Source: Methanosphaera sp. WGK6 (GTDB taxonomy: Archaea > Methanobacteriota > Methanobacteria > Methanobacteriales > Methanobacteriaceae). From it: a stretch of DNA of 64,000 bases. Where the stretch lies: positions 90,077 through 154,076 of the forward strand of contig NZ_JRWK01000005.1 in the NCBI RefSeq assembly GCF_001729965.1, given 5' to 3'. The position numbers were made by a program, and so were the translations under genes. The notes beneath the pieces were generated by a model. That model searched no databases and was not told the origin of the DNA. It saw nothing but the letters and a program-made list of their open reading frames with translations. Positions 10,184 to 19,275 of this stretch are shown here, piece by piece (the first letter of the stretch is position 1; the number at the start of each line of letters is the position of its first letter).

Positions 10184-11503
10184 ATGAACATAACAATTAT
10201 AGGAACAGGATACGTAGGACTAGTAACAGGAACATGTTTTTCGGAAATGGGAAATGAAGTATACTGTGTTGATGTTATAGAAGAAAAAATAGAATCACTC
10301 AAAAAGGGAATAGTACCTATATATGAACCAGGTCTCAAAGATTTAATAGACACTAACTACAAAAAAGGAAATCTACACTTCACAACCCAATTAACAGAAG
10401 GACTGGAAAATTCAGAAATATGTTTTATTGCAGTTGGAACACCTATGGGAGAAGATGGTAGTGCAGATTTACAGTATGTTCAACAAGTAGCAAAAGAAAT
10501 AGGACAAAACATGACACATGACATGATAGTTGTGGATAAATCCACAGTACCTGTTGGAACAGCTGATGAAGTAAAACAAATAATCACAATAGAACTAGAA
10601 AAAAGAAATAAAAAATATAATGTAACTGTTGTATCAAATCCAGAATTTTTAAAAGAAGGTAATGCAGTAAATGACTTCATGCACCCAGATAGAGTAGTAA
10701 TTGGAACTGATAATAGTGATGCTGCAGAGTATATGAAAAACTTATATGAACCATTTACAAAAAATCATGAACGTATGATTCTAATGGATGTTCGAAGTGC
10801 TGAAATGACAAAATATGCTGCTAATTCCATGTTAGCTAACAGAATTTCTTTCATGAATGAAATTGCTAATATTTGTGATAAGATTGGAGCAAATATTGAC
10901 TATGTTAGAAAAGGAATTGGTAGTGATTCAAGAATTGGCCACAGTTTCCTATACCCCGGATGTGGATATGGTGGAAGTTGTTTCCCTAAGGATGTTACTG
11001 CTTTAATAAAAACTGCAACAGACAATAATTATGAACCTAAATTACTAAAAAGTATTGAAGAAGTTAATAATTCACAAAAACAATATCTTGTTCATAAAAT
11101 AAAAAATACATTTGGTGATGATTTATCCGATTATACTTTTGCAGTATGGGGCCTTTCATTTAAACCAGAGACAGATGATATGCGTGAAGCTCCATCAATT
11201 ATAATAATCAAGGAATTACTTGAAGCAGGTGCTACTATAAATGTATATGATCCACAATCAATAGATATTGCTAAAACATTTTATTTCAAAGACATGAATA
11301 TTAATTATTATGAAGACAAATATTCAGTTCTAGAAAATGCTGATGCTATTGTTTTAATAACTGAATGGAAAGAATTTAGAAGTCCTGATTTTAATAAAAT
11401 TAAATCTTATCTCAAAAATAATATTATTTTTGATGGTAGAAATCAATATGAAAATAATTATATGAAAAAATTAGGATTTGAATATTATGCTGTGGGAAAA
11501 TAA
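10184..11503 (+). CDS. ugd: UDP-glucose/UDP-sugar 6-dehydrogenase
   Basis: A 439-residue NAD-dependent dehydrogenase that oxidises a nucleotide sugar twice, giving a uronate. The Rossmann site is MNITIIGTGYVGLVTG. The middle domain carries VVSNPEFLKEGNAVNDF. The catalytic cysteine lies in YPGCGYGGSCFPKDVTAL. The C-terminal UDP-binding domain has WGLSFKPETDDMREAP. Length and motif spelling fit UDP-glucose 6-dehydrogenase best; a UDP-ManNAc or GDP-mannose substrate is not excluded. AGGAAAG lies before the ATG. The gene closes the polysaccharide block and would provide an acidic sugar for it. Confidence 0.87.
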   Translation: MNITIIGTGYVGLVTGTCFSEMGNEVYCVDVIEEKIESLKKGIVPIYEPGLKDLIDTNYKKGNLHFTTQLTEGLENSEICFIAVGTPMGEDGSADLQYVQQVAKEIGQNMTHDMIVVDKSTVPVGTADEVKQIITIELEKRNKKYNVTVVSNPEFLKEGNAVNDFMHPDRVVIGTDNSDAAEYMKNLYEPFTKNHERMILMDVRSAEMTKYAANSMLANRISFMNEIANICDKIGANIDYVRKGIGSDSRIGHSFLYPGCGYGGSCFPKDVTALIKTATDNNYEPKLLKSIEEVNNSQKQYLVHKIKNTFGDDLSDYTFAVWGLSFKPETDDMREAPSIIIIKELLEAGATINVYDPQSIDIAKTFYFKDMNINYYEDKYSVLENADAIVLITEWKEFRSPDFNKIKSYLKNNIIFDGRNQYENNYMKKLGFEYYAVGK

Positions 11504-11541
11504 TTCCCTACAAAAAACATAACATTCTTTCTTATTTTTAG

Positions 11542-12798
11542 TTAATATTCCTCAGATACATTTGCATATAAATGACGTATTATGTATGGAGTATTATTAC
11601 CAGTATATAACACGTATTGTATATCTTTTTGTCCAAGACCCATAGTCATATTAACTGGACGTGTTATTGATTCTCCATCATTTAATGAGAATGTTTCTTC
11701 AGATAATACATTATCTACTGAATCATTATGTACTTCTACTTTTACTGTATAATTCATTGCTTTATGTTCATTATTTGTAACTGTGAATGTACTATTTACT
11801 ACTTCACCATTTGTAAAATTACAATATCCATTTTCATCAACAGTTTTATTAATACCCTCAATTACAAATGTTGTATTTCCTTGATCTACTGTTTGTGTTG
11901 TTGAATAAACCCCTGATCCTATTACACATACAATCACTATACCTGTAATTAATATTAGTAATATATTTGTTTTTCTACTGCTGAATCTATCCCGAACATC
12001 TATTTTTCGTAGTCTATAGATGTACCATGGTACTATTATAAATAATGTGAACAATACAACAACCATAGATACATGTCTCATATTAAGCATGTGATTAAGT
12101 TGTACATATATAAGTCCTATTAGTGATGTGATTATAAGACTAGTAAATACTGCAATACCTACTCTTTCATAGAATTCTATTTCATCCTTACGAGGAAGTA
12201 CTATGTTTATCAGATAATATCCTGGAATAAATACAATAAATGGTACACATAAACCAAACCATAATGGAATTATACTAAATGGTGGTACTTCCATTCCAAT
12301 TAATGAAGCAATACATAATACACATATTGCAAATATTGTTCTTGGTATAGGTGTGTTTTTTTCTTCAGAACCTGAGTTATCTATATTATCTCTTTTAGAA
12401 ATACCTTGTTTATCAGATGATTTTTGACTAATTTTATCAGAATTACCTATACGTCTTTTCCTAAGTATTGCAATTAACAGTAATATAAAACTAATTACAG
12501 ATAGTGTTAAAACTATATTTCCCACAGATACATCTAACATATTTAACATGACCACTGTACTTATTAATGAGAAAATAATACCAAATATTATTATCAATAT
12601 AAATTTTCTAATTAATTTCTTAAATGATAATCCTGGATAAATAATAGCAGTAGCTGCAATACCTACAATCATAAAGTCTATTGCAAATAATGCTATAATT
12701 ATATATGCATCATTAACTAAATTAAATGCAACTATGACAAGAGATATCAATGTTAATATTAATAGAATAATCATATTTCTTGATGATTTATTAACCAT
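11542..12798 (-). CDS. DUF1616 membrane protein
   Basis: A 418-residue membrane protein of unknown function. Residues 1-110 hold about four hydrophobic helices, followed by a charged linker (110-150) and the DUF1616 domain with four more helices, including CVPFIVFIPGYYLINIVLP, which is characteristic of this archaeal family. The last ~120 residues after one more helix look like an extracytoplasmic beta domain with several N-x-S/T sites. GGGGGGAAACC precedes the ATG at 12798. It converges on ugd with 38 bases between them. Neighbouring glycan genes suggest an envelope role, but that is inference. Confidence 0.8.
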   Translation of the reverse strand: MVNKSSRNMIILLILTLISLVIVAFNLVNDAYIIIALFAIDFMIVGIAATAIIYPGLSFKKLIRKFILIIIFGIIFSLISTVVMLNMLDVSVGNIVLTLSVISFILLLIAILRKRRIGNSDKISQKSSDKQGISKRDNIDNSGSEEKNTPIPRTIFAICVLCIASLIGMEVPPFSIIPLWFGLCVPFIVFIPGYYLINIVLPRKDEIEFYERVGIAVFTSLIITSLIGLIYVQLNHMLNMRHVSMVVVLFTLFIIVPWYIYRLRKIDVRDRFSSRKTNILLILITGIVIVCVIGSGVYSTTQTVDQGNTTFVIEGINKTVDENGYCNFTNGEVVNSTFTVTNNEHKAMNYTVKVEVHNDSVDNVLSEETFSLNDGESITRPVNMTMGLGQKDIQYVLYTGNNTPYIIRHLYANVSEEY

Positions 12799-12945
12799 AG
12801 GTTTCCCCCCTTCATTTCTCTTAAAAGAATTATATTATATAATATTTATTTAATTATTAATTCTTAAAGTTTATTATACATTTTTTATAAAAATAATACA
12901 TAATAACAATTAATTAAAATAATACTATGAGACCGTGATATTCTT

Positions 12946-13386
12946 ATGGAAGAAAAAAAAATAGTTTTACTATCAATACCAATAATAATCATATTATTAA
13001 TAGTCGCCATATACAGTGCTATACCTTACTTAACCAATGACACTAATACTGATGATGGTTTAATAGAATTAATAACGGACAATAACAATAATACAACAGA
13101 AAATATATCAACCGATATAGCTGATTCCACCAGCAATCAAGATAATTCACAAAGCACATCATCACAACAATCAATTAGTACACAGTCAAGTACCTCTTCA
13201 AGTACATCATCAAGTAGTAGCCAAGGAACTTCAGGAAGAAATACTAGAAGTTCTGGAAGTAGTTCAAGTAGTTCAGGAAATTCTGGAAGCTCAGGAAGTA
13301 GTAGTTCTAGTTCTGGAAGTAGTTCTGATAGTAGTTCAAGCAGTTCAGATAATTCTCATACATATAACCCTGCTTATGTAGAATAA
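12946..13386 (+). CDS. Serine-rich membrane-anchored or secreted protein
   Basis: A 146-residue protein: short charged start (MEEKKI), one hydrophobic segment at about residues 6-29, then a tail that becomes almost pure Ser/Gly/Thr from residue 75 on, ending in DNSHTYNPAYVE. It is therefore a single-pass or secreted protein with a long disordered stalk, possibly a glycosylation target or wall spacer. I recognise no domain. The Ser tract uses AGT, TCA and TCT codons in short tandem patterns, so its length probably varies between strains. The gene diverges from DUF1616 and stands alone before truD. Confidence 0.7.
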   Translation: MEEKKIVLLSIPIIIILLIVAIYSAIPYLTNDTNTDDGLIELITDNNNNTTENISTDIADSTSNQDNSQSTSSQQSISTQSSTSSSTSSSSSQGTSGRNTRSSGSSSSSSGNSGSSGSSSSSSGSSSDSSSSSSDNSHTYNPAYVE

Positions 13387-13454
13387 AACACGTCACCCCC
13401 TCTTTTTTTAAAGTAATTACACGAAATAGTTAAAATATAAGGATTAGATAAATC

Positions 13455-14705
13455 ATGTTAAATGCAGAAACATTCATAACAAATAATAAAGGAACTAATG
13501 GAACAATAAGAGAATTAAATGAAGATTTCTATGTTGAAGAAGTTCCCCTAGCACTACCTACAGGAGAAGGACCAAACACTTGGATACAAATAGAAAAAAA
13601 TGGTAGAACAACACTTGATGTTGTACTAGACATGGCAAGAGCATTACATATTAGTCGTAAAAGAACAGGTTTTGCAGGAATGAAAGATAGATCTGCAATA
13701 ACAAGACAATGGCTATGTATCAGCAATATAACACCAGAAGAATTACCTAACTTTGAAGAAGTACTTCATAATGTAAAAGTACTAGATATTAAACAAAACC
13801 AGAAAAAACTTCGTATGGGACAATTAAAGGGAAATAAATTTAAAATAAATATAAAAAATACTGATGATCCCTGTGAAGATAAAAAAATAGCAGAAGAAGT
13901 TCTGGAATCACTAAAAATAACCGGAGTTCCCAACTATTATGGATATCAAAGATTTGGAGAAGTTCGTTCTACAACCCATCTTGTTGGTAAATGCTTAGTT
14001 GAAAGTGATATTAAAAAAGCAGTAGACACATATATTGGTAATCCTAATGAAAATGAACACAATCAGCCACATGAAGCAAGACAATTATATGATGAAGGTA
14101 AATTACAGGAATCATATAATCTTATGCCAAAAAGTATGAGATATGAAAAATCCATGCTTAAAGAATTAATACATGCAAAGGAAAAACGAGGAGAAATTAC
14201 TGAAAAAGATTACATCAAAGCTATAGAATCACTACCTAAACCATTGAAAAGAATGTTTGTAAATGCATATGAATCATACTTATTTAATAAGATAATAAAT
14301 GAACGTTCAAAAATAGGTATTAACAAATATTATCCTGGAGATATAATTATTGACCAAGAAGAAAGATGGATTCATGAAATTGATGAAACTACTATTGAAG
14401 AGGATATAAATAATTTCACTGTGAATCCTACAGCACCCCTTCTTGGATCTAAAGTTCCATTAGCAGAAGGTATTCAAGGAGAAATTGAAGAAAAAGTAAT
14501 TAAGGAAGAAAATATTACAAAAAAATCTTTTGAATGTCCAAAAACACCAAAACTTGGTAGCCATGGTGTACGTAGATCTATACGTTTTAAAATTGAAGAT
14601 ACCCATGTAGAGGAAATTAATAATGGAATTAGAGTAGAATTCTTTATTCCACGAGGATGTTATGCTACAGCAGTTCTACGTGAAATTATAAAAAAGAATA
14701 TCTAA
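13455..14705 (+). CDS. truD: tRNA pseudouridine synthase D
   Basis: TruD isomerises uridine 13 of tRNA to pseudouridine. The 416-residue length fits archaeal TruD. Motifs in order: an N-terminal DFYVEEVPL segment, the signature RKRTGFAGMKDRSAITRQW with the catalytic Asp in GMKDR, then NYYGYQRFGEVR and, after the inserted alpha-helical region, PRGCYATAVLREI near the C-terminus. AAGGATT lies before the ATG. It converges on copA, with a strong hairpin between the two genes. Confidence 0.93.
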   Translation: MLNAETFITNNKGTNGTIRELNEDFYVEEVPLALPTGEGPNTWIQIEKNGRTTLDVVLDMARALHISRKRTGFAGMKDRSAITRQWLCISNITPEELPNFEEVLHNVKVLDIKQNQKKLRMGQLKGNKFKINIKNTDDPCEDKKIAEEVLESLKITGVPNYYGYQRFGEVRSTTHLVGKCLVESDIKKAVDTYIGNPNENEHNQPHEARQLYDEGKLQESYNLMPKSMRYEKSMLKELIHAKEKRGEITEKDYIKAIESLPKPLKRMFVNAYESYLFNKIINERSKIGINKYYPGDIIIDQEERWIHEIDETTIEEDINNFTVNPTAPLLGSKVPLAEGIQGEIEEKVIKEENITKKSFECPKTPKLGSHGVRRSIRFKIEDTHVEEINNGIRVEFFIPRGCYATAVLREIIKKNI

Positions 14706-14734
14706 AAAAAACTATTTTTTAAAAAAAAGATAAA

Positions 14735-14760
14735 AGATGAATAAACTTTTTTATTCATCT
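14735..14760. terminator. Bidirectional hairpin terminator between truD and copA
   Basis: A perfect 11-base-pair inverted repeat (AGATGAATAAA / TTTATTCATCT) with a four-base loop. It lies 29 bases after the truD stop, and its right arm overlaps the last codons of copA on the opposite strand. T-rich tracts flank it. It can act as a transcription end or as an RNA 3'-end stabiliser for both convergent genes. Confidence 0.6.
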
Positions 14761-16952
14761 ACAAATATTTCGGGCGTATATCTTCTAAGTAGTAAAGATA
14801 ATGTAATTACTGTAACTGAACTTAATGCCATTGCTAAAGCACTGAATTCTGGTCTGAAAAATATATTCCATGGAATTAGTACTCCTGCAGCTATTGGAAT
14901 TAATACTATATTATATGCAAATGCCCAGAAGAGGTTAAGTCTTACTCTTGACATTGTTTTCTTACTTATTTGAATTCCAGCAACTGCATTTAATAAATCC
15001 CCATTAATTAAGATTATATCCCCTGATTCTATCGCAACATCAGTACCAGTACCTATCGCGATACCTACATCAGATTTTGTGAGTGATGGAGCATCATTAA
15101 TTCCATCCCCAATAAATGCAACTATTTCACCATCTGCTTGTAGTTTTTTAACATAGTCTAGTTTTCCTTGTGGTAAAACTTCTGAAACTACATCAGTTAT
15201 TCCTACTTTTTCTGCAATCTTATTGGAACTATTTTTATTATCTCCACTAACCATTGTTGTTTTGATATTCATTTTATGTAATTCATCAATAGCCTTTACA
15301 CTATTTTCTTTTATAATATCTTCAACAGATATTATTCCTATTACTTCATTTGTATTAGCTAGAATAATACTTGTTTTCATATCTAGTTCTTCTTTTTCAA
15401 GATCATTTAGAATATTTTCAGGTATGTTTATATTATTTTCTATCAATAATTTTTTATTACCAATGAAATAATATTCATCATTTATTTTACCTTTTACTCC
15501 TTTACCCGATATGTTTTCAAAATCTTCTACTGCATATAATTCAAATCCTGTTTTTTCTTCATTGTTAAATAATGCTGAAGATATTGGATGTTGTGAATAT
15601 TGTTCTATTGATTGTGAAATTTTTAGTATTTCTTCATCACTTTTATCTGAATAATTTATAATATTTGATAATTCTGGATGACCTACTGTGATTGTTCCTG
15701 TTTTATCAAGTAATACATGTGTTATTTTTTCAGATACTTCCAGTGTTTCACCATCTTTTATTAATATTCCATTTTTAGCTGCTAATCCTACACCTACTGT
15801 TAGTGCTGTAGGTATTGCAAGACCTAGTGCACATGGACATGCTACTACAACTATTGATATGAATATGCTTAAGCTGTATAAAAATGGACTTCCAAATACA
15901 CCATACCATATGATAAATGTTATTATTGCAATTATTAGAATTACTGGTATAAATAATGTTACTGCTTTATCTGCAAGTTTTTGTATAGGTGGACTTGAGT
16001 TTTGTGCATCTTGTACCATTGATATAATTTGTGAAAGTACTGTTTTATCTCCTGTGTTTGTTACACGGATTTTAAAAGAACCATCTTTGTTTATGGATCC
16101 ACCTATTACATTATCCCCTACTTCTTTTTGTACGGGTTTTGATTCCCCAGTTACTAGTGATTCATCAACATAGCTTGTACCTTCTATTATTTGACCATCA
16201 ATTGGTATTTTTTCTCCAGGTTTTACTATTACTATGTTTCCTTTTAGCACATTATTTATGTCAACTTTTTCTTGGAATATTTCTCCATCTTGATTCATTT
16301 TTTCAACAGTAGCTTCTGTTGCTTTTAAGTTTATTAAATTATTTATTGAATCTGATGTTTTGGATTTTGCTCTGTCTTCAAGGTATTTTCCTAGCATTAG
16401 GAAGGCACCTAACATGATACTTGTATCATATAACATGAATTGTGATGAGCCTAGTAAGTTAAATGTACTTAGTAGACTAGCTACAAAGGAAACACTCATA
16501 CCTAATGTGTACATGACATCCATGTTTAAGTTTTTATTTTTTAGAGCATTGAATCCAGAGTTAAATATTGGATATGCTACATATATAAATGGTATAATTG
16601 AAATTGCTAATGATATGTAGGATTTATTTTCGCCTAAACCGAAGTCACCAAACATTATAGCCATTAAAATTATTGAAAAAAAGAATCCAACAATAATTCT
16701 ATATATTTTTTGTCTTTGATTTTTTGCTCGTTTTTCTTCAATTATATTATTATTAATAGAATTATTATCGTGAATACCCATGTAGTCGTATCCTATACTG
16801 TCAATTTTATCTCCTATATCTTCTATTGTTATACTTTTTGGATTATATATTACATCAGCTGTTTCTGACACTAAATTAACATGTATAGAATAGACTCCAG
16901 GTGTTTTTGATACTGCTGAAGTTACTGCTCGTGAACACATTACACAAGTCAT
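14751..16952 (-). CDS. copA: Copper-type P1B ATPase
   Basis: A heavy-metal P-type ATPase that pumps Cu(I) or a related soft metal out of the cell using ATP. Visible: metal-site CVMC at residues 3-6, about eight membrane helices, the dephosphorylation motif TGES, the membrane metal site CPCALG, the phosphorylated Asp in DKTGTIT, and the hinge GDGINDAPSL. From ATG 16952 the protein has 733 residues, but this start removes the first beta strand of its metal-binding domain. The frame stays open upstream as TINVGGMTC without any start codon, overlapping the end of copZ. A -1 shift at the nine-A run of copZ would give one 811-residue protein with two HMA domains. Confidence 0.92.
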   Translation of the reverse strand: MTCVMCSRAVTSAVSKTPGVYSIHVNLVSETADVIYNPKSITIEDIGDKIDSIGYDYMGIHDNNSINNNIIEEKRAKNQRQKIYRIIVGFFFSIILMAIMFGDFGLGENKSYISLAISIIPFIYVAYPIFNSGFNALKNKNLNMDVMYTLGMSVSFVASLLSTFNLLGSSQFMLYDTSIMLGAFLMLGKYLEDRAKSKTSDSINNLINLKATEATVEKMNQDGEIFQEKVDINNVLKGNIVIVKPGEKIPIDGQIIEGTSYVDESLVTGESKPVQKEVGDNVIGGSINKDGSFKIRVTNTGDKTVLSQIISMVQDAQNSSPPIQKLADKAVTLFIPVILIIAIITFIIWYGVFGSPFLYSLSIFISIVVVACPCALGLAIPTALTVGVGLAAKNGILIKDGETLEVSEKITHVLLDKTGTITVGHPELSNIINYSDKSDEEILKISQSIEQYSQHPISSALFNNEEKTGFELYAVEDFENISGKGVKGKINDEYYFIGNKKLLIENNINIPENILNDLEKEELDMKTSIILANTNEVIGIISVEDIIKENSVKAIDELHKMNIKTTMVSGDNKNSSNKIAEKVGITDVVSEVLPQGKLDYVKKLQADGEIVAFIGDGINDAPSLTKSDVGIAIGTGTDVAIESGDIILINGDLLNAVAGIQISKKTMSRVRLNLFWAFAYNIVLIPIAAGVLIPWNIFFRPEFSALAMALSSVTVITLSLLLRRYTPEIFVDE

Positions 16953-16963
16953 TCCACCAACAT

Positions 16964-17185
16964 TTATGGTTTTTTTTTGATAGTTGCTGGAAATCCTATT
17001 GTATCTAATGCACTTAGTACTTCTTCAACATCGAATTGGTCATCATAAGTAACTGTTACTTCTTTGGAATCAAGATTGCAGTTTACATCAGTTATGTTTT
17101 CATTGTTTGTTAGTGTTTTTGTAATTGTGTTTACACATGCATTACAGTGCATATCTTCAACTATGAATGTATCTTCTTTGCTCAT
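16964..17185 (-). CDS. HMA-domain copper chaperone-like protein
   Basis: A 73-residue heavy-metal-associated domain starting at ATG 17185, nine bases after AAGGAG; an in-frame GTG at 17194 abuts the ribosome site and is unlikely to be the start. The metal site is MHCNACV. The rest follows the beta-alpha-beta-beta-alpha-beta order of CopZ/Atx1 chaperones and ends FPATIKKKP. It would carry Cu(I) to the ATPase encoded just behind it. The last codons are AAA AAA AAA CCA TAA, and the copA frame overlaps in the -1 phase, so this may be the non-shifted product of a larger copA gene. Confidence 0.85.
   Translation of the reverse strand: MSKEDTFIVEDMHCNACVNTITKTLTNNENITDVNCNLDSKEVTVTYDDQFDVEEVLSALDTIGFPATIKKKP
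16970..16978 (-). other. Possible -1 frameshift site (nine-A run) joining copZ to copA
   Basis: On the minus strand the copZ message reads ATC AAA AAA AAA CCA TAA. The run contains A AAA AAA in the correct phase for tandem -1 slippage, one codon before the stop. Slippage continues as KKKTINVGGMTC into copA and restores a complete second HMA domain. Programmed slippage, a real frameshift mutation or a homopolymer sequencing error would all look the same here. Confidence 0.5.
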
Positions 17186-17384
17186 TATTTTCACTCCTTC
17201 TTATTTTATTTGTATTTTTATATTTGTTTTCAATAATATATTAATTTAGTCTTACCTAAATATAGTTTTTTATAAAAATCAAAACATCAATATATGTTAA
17301 TATAATTATTGTTATATTTAAAGATTAGGCTTAAAAAAAGTATTAATAAAAAATTAAAAAAATAAAAAAGATAGAAAAAGAAGA

Positions 17385-17789
17385 TTAGTTAATTGTTATT
17401 AAAGCTTCATCTGCATCTACAGTAATATTATCATTATTATTTATTGTAGTAACTACATCACTATCGGGATTATCAACCATAGGTATTTTTGAAATTAAAG
17501 CACCAATTGCAATTATAGGTTCAGCATTTTGACAAATTATTGCTTTTGGAGCAGTATTATTTTTAGCCATTTGATAAATAACATATGAACCAACTGTAGA
17601 ACCTTTACCAGAAGGTATTATTAATATTTTATCAGTAATACACTGATTGTATAATTCATGTTTTTTATCTATAACAATTCCTGTTTTAGGATCTACTCCA
17701 CCTAAAAAACTAATAGAATCTTTAGTTACAATAGCACTACCAGTAGTTTTTCCTTTTGATATTTTTCTACATTTAATATTTGTAGACAT
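17385..17789 (-). CDS. Phosphomevalonate dehydratase small subunit (aconitase X swivel, DUF126)
   Basis: A 134-residue protein of the DUF126/aconitase-X small-subunit family. In archaea this subunit pairs with the DUF521 large subunit to dehydrate mevalonate 5-phosphate in the modified mevalonate pathway for isoprenoid lipids. Visible: FLGGVDPKTGIVIDK, the phosphate-binding IIPSGKGSTVGSYV, and APKAIICQNAEPI. The large-subunit gene is not in this window. A GAGGAGG site lies before the ATG, and the gene starts 25 bases after the stop of the repeat-protein gene, so the two are probably co-transcribed. Confidence 0.87.
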   Translation of the reverse strand: MSTNIKCRKISKGKTTGSAIVTKDSISFLGGVDPKTGIVIDKKHELYNQCITDKILIIPSGKGSTVGSYVIYQMAKNNTAPKAIICQNAEPIIAIGALISKIPMVDNPDSDVVTTINNNDNITVDADEALITIN

Positions 17790-17814
17790 ACAGTATGTTG
17801 CCTCCTCAATTATT

Positions 17815-18984
17815 TTATAATAAACCTTCAGATCTTATTAAATCCATGAATGTTTTTACTTCACCATTTTCAGCTTTTTTGGAAGCTTTGGTTTCTTTTG
17901 GAGCTTCTTTTTTAGGTGCTTTTTTAGGAGCTTCAGAAATACTTTCTTCACTTGCAACATCAGAAGCAATTAAACCTTGTTCTCTGAGACTTTGAGTGAA
18001 GGATTTACCATCATTTGAAGCACTAGCTTTAACTGGTTCAGATTTAACTTCTTTTTTAGGAGCAGCTTTAGGTGTTTCTTTTGGAGTTTCAGAAACAGGT
18101 TCATCTTTAGCAACATCAGAAGCAATTAAACCTTGTTCTCTGAGACTTTGAGTGAAGGATTTACCATCATTTGAAGCACTAACTTTAACCGGTTCAGATT
18201 TAACTTCTTTTTTAGGAGCAGCTTTAGGTGTTTCTTTTGGAGTTTCAGAAACAGGTTCATCTTTAGCAACATCGGAAGCAATTAAACCTTGTTCTCTGAG
18301 ACTTTGAGTGAAAGATTTTCCATTGCTTGAAGGTTCAGCTTTTGTAGTTTTTTCTGCAGATTTTTTAATGTCTTCAACAACTTTTTCAACTTTTTTAGTT
18401 GCTTTTTCTGCTACATCTTTTACTTTTTCTCTTGTTTTTTCTGCTGCAACTTTTAGTTCTTCAGCCATTTTTTCTTTTTCGAGTTTGACTTTTTCTTCAT
18501 CTTCTTTTGCTTTTTCTTCAGCACGTTTAGCTTTTTCTGCTGCAAGTTTAGCTTCAGCTTTAGCTTTTTCTTCAGCTATTTTAGCTTCAGCTGCTGTTTT
18601 AGCTTCAGCTGCTTTTGCTTTTTCTTCAGCTATTTTAGCTTCTGCAGCTTCTTTAGCTTCTTTTGCTTTAGTTTCAGCTGCTGCTTTAGCTTCAGCTGCT
18701 TTTTGTCTTGCTTCCTCATTTTTTCTAATAATGATTTGTGACAATCCTGGTGCTACTCTTCTTTTAAGTTTAATTGAACTTTTTTGGATAAGATATGATG
18801 CTTTTGTTTGGTATTCTGTTTCTTCTTCAGTTACTTTTGTAACTACGATATCCTTATCTTGTGATTTTGGTTTTGCTTGTACATTATGTAAAACTTGAGC
18901 TGATCTTGGATTTTTTCCAGAAATATGGTGTGGTTTGTTTACTTCTGGAGTATTATCATTAAAATTTCCTTCTATATTACTCAT
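17815..18984 (-). CDS. Coiled-coil protein with 52-residue tandem repeats, unknown function
   Basis: A 389-residue protein I do not recognise. Residues 1-80 are a polar N-terminus. Residues ~80-205 are an uninterrupted Ala/Lys/Glu helix of heptad-like AEAK/AEEKAK units, a long charged coiled coil. From ~215 come three 52-residue repeats with the constant core KSFTQSLREQGLIASDVA, joined by Pro/Lys/Glu linkers, and the chain ends in a degenerate fourth core, KTFMDLIRSEGLL. There is no signal peptide or membrane helix. The shape suggests a cytoplasmic rod displaying several copies of a short amphipathic binding motif. AAGGA precedes the ATG. The phosphomevalonate dehydratase subunit gene follows within 25 bases. 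Confidence 0.75.
   Translation of the reverse strand: MSNIEGNFNDNTPEVNKPHHISGKNPRSAQVLHNVQAKPKSQDKDIVVTKVTEEETEYQTKASYLIQKSSIKLKRRVAPGLSQIIIRKNEEARQKAAEAKAAAETKAKEAKEAAEAKIAEEKAKAAEAKTAAEAKIAEEKAKAEAKLAAEKAKRAEEKAKEDEEKVKLEKEKMAEELKVAAEKTREKVKDVAEKATKKVEKVVEDIKKSAEKTTKAEPSSNGKSFTQSLREQGLIASDVAKDEPVSETPKETPKAAPKKEVKSEPVKVSASNDGKSFTQSLREQGLIASDVAKDEPVSETPKETPKAAPKKEVKSEPVKASASNDGKSFTQSLREQGLIASDVASEESISEAPKKAPKKEAPKETKASKKAENGEVKTFMDLIRSEGLL
17950..18325 (-). repeat. 156-base tandem repeat within the coiled-coil gene
   Basis: The same sequence starts at 17954, 18110 and 18266, exactly 156 bases (52 codons) apart. The two left units are nearly identical over the whole length, while the third diverges after the core at its right end. 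The near identity indicates recent duplication or ongoing homogenisation. Confidence 0.9.
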
Positions 18985-19275
18985 AATAATCCATTCCTTA
19001 TTATTTTTTTTAGATTCCCATTATCCCAAAAATAATTGATTTATCATATTTATTTTATAAAACATCCATAATTTTTTAAAAATAAATCAATTTTCAGTAT
19101 ATATTAATTATATATTATTTTGTTAGTAATTAATTTTATTATTCTCCCTGATAAAAATAAATTAGGCGAACTTATTAGTTCTTTAAATAATTATCATTAT
19201 TAATAATTATATTTTTTATAGATAATAAAGATTATTCAAGAAAAGTAAGAATAGTTGAAAAAAAGAAATAGGTTG

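Noticed and set aside
12946..13386. Random low-complexity frame and not a gene
   Set aside because: The N-terminal charged segment plus membrane helix and uninterrupted frame in an otherwise stop-rich region support a real secreted or anchored protein.
14737..14973. 78-codon plus-strand frame at the end of copA
   Set aside because: It is antisense to the conserved C-terminus of the copper ATPase and starts inside the terminator hairpin.
17950..18325. CRISPR-like array
   Set aside because: The three 156-base units are in frame, encode protein repeats and have no unique spacers.
18308..18898. 196-codon open frame opposite the coiled-coil gene
   Set aside because: It is the antisense shadow of AEEK-type repeats, giving Ser/Phe/Ala-rich translation; the minus-strand gene has a good ribosome site and plausible protein.
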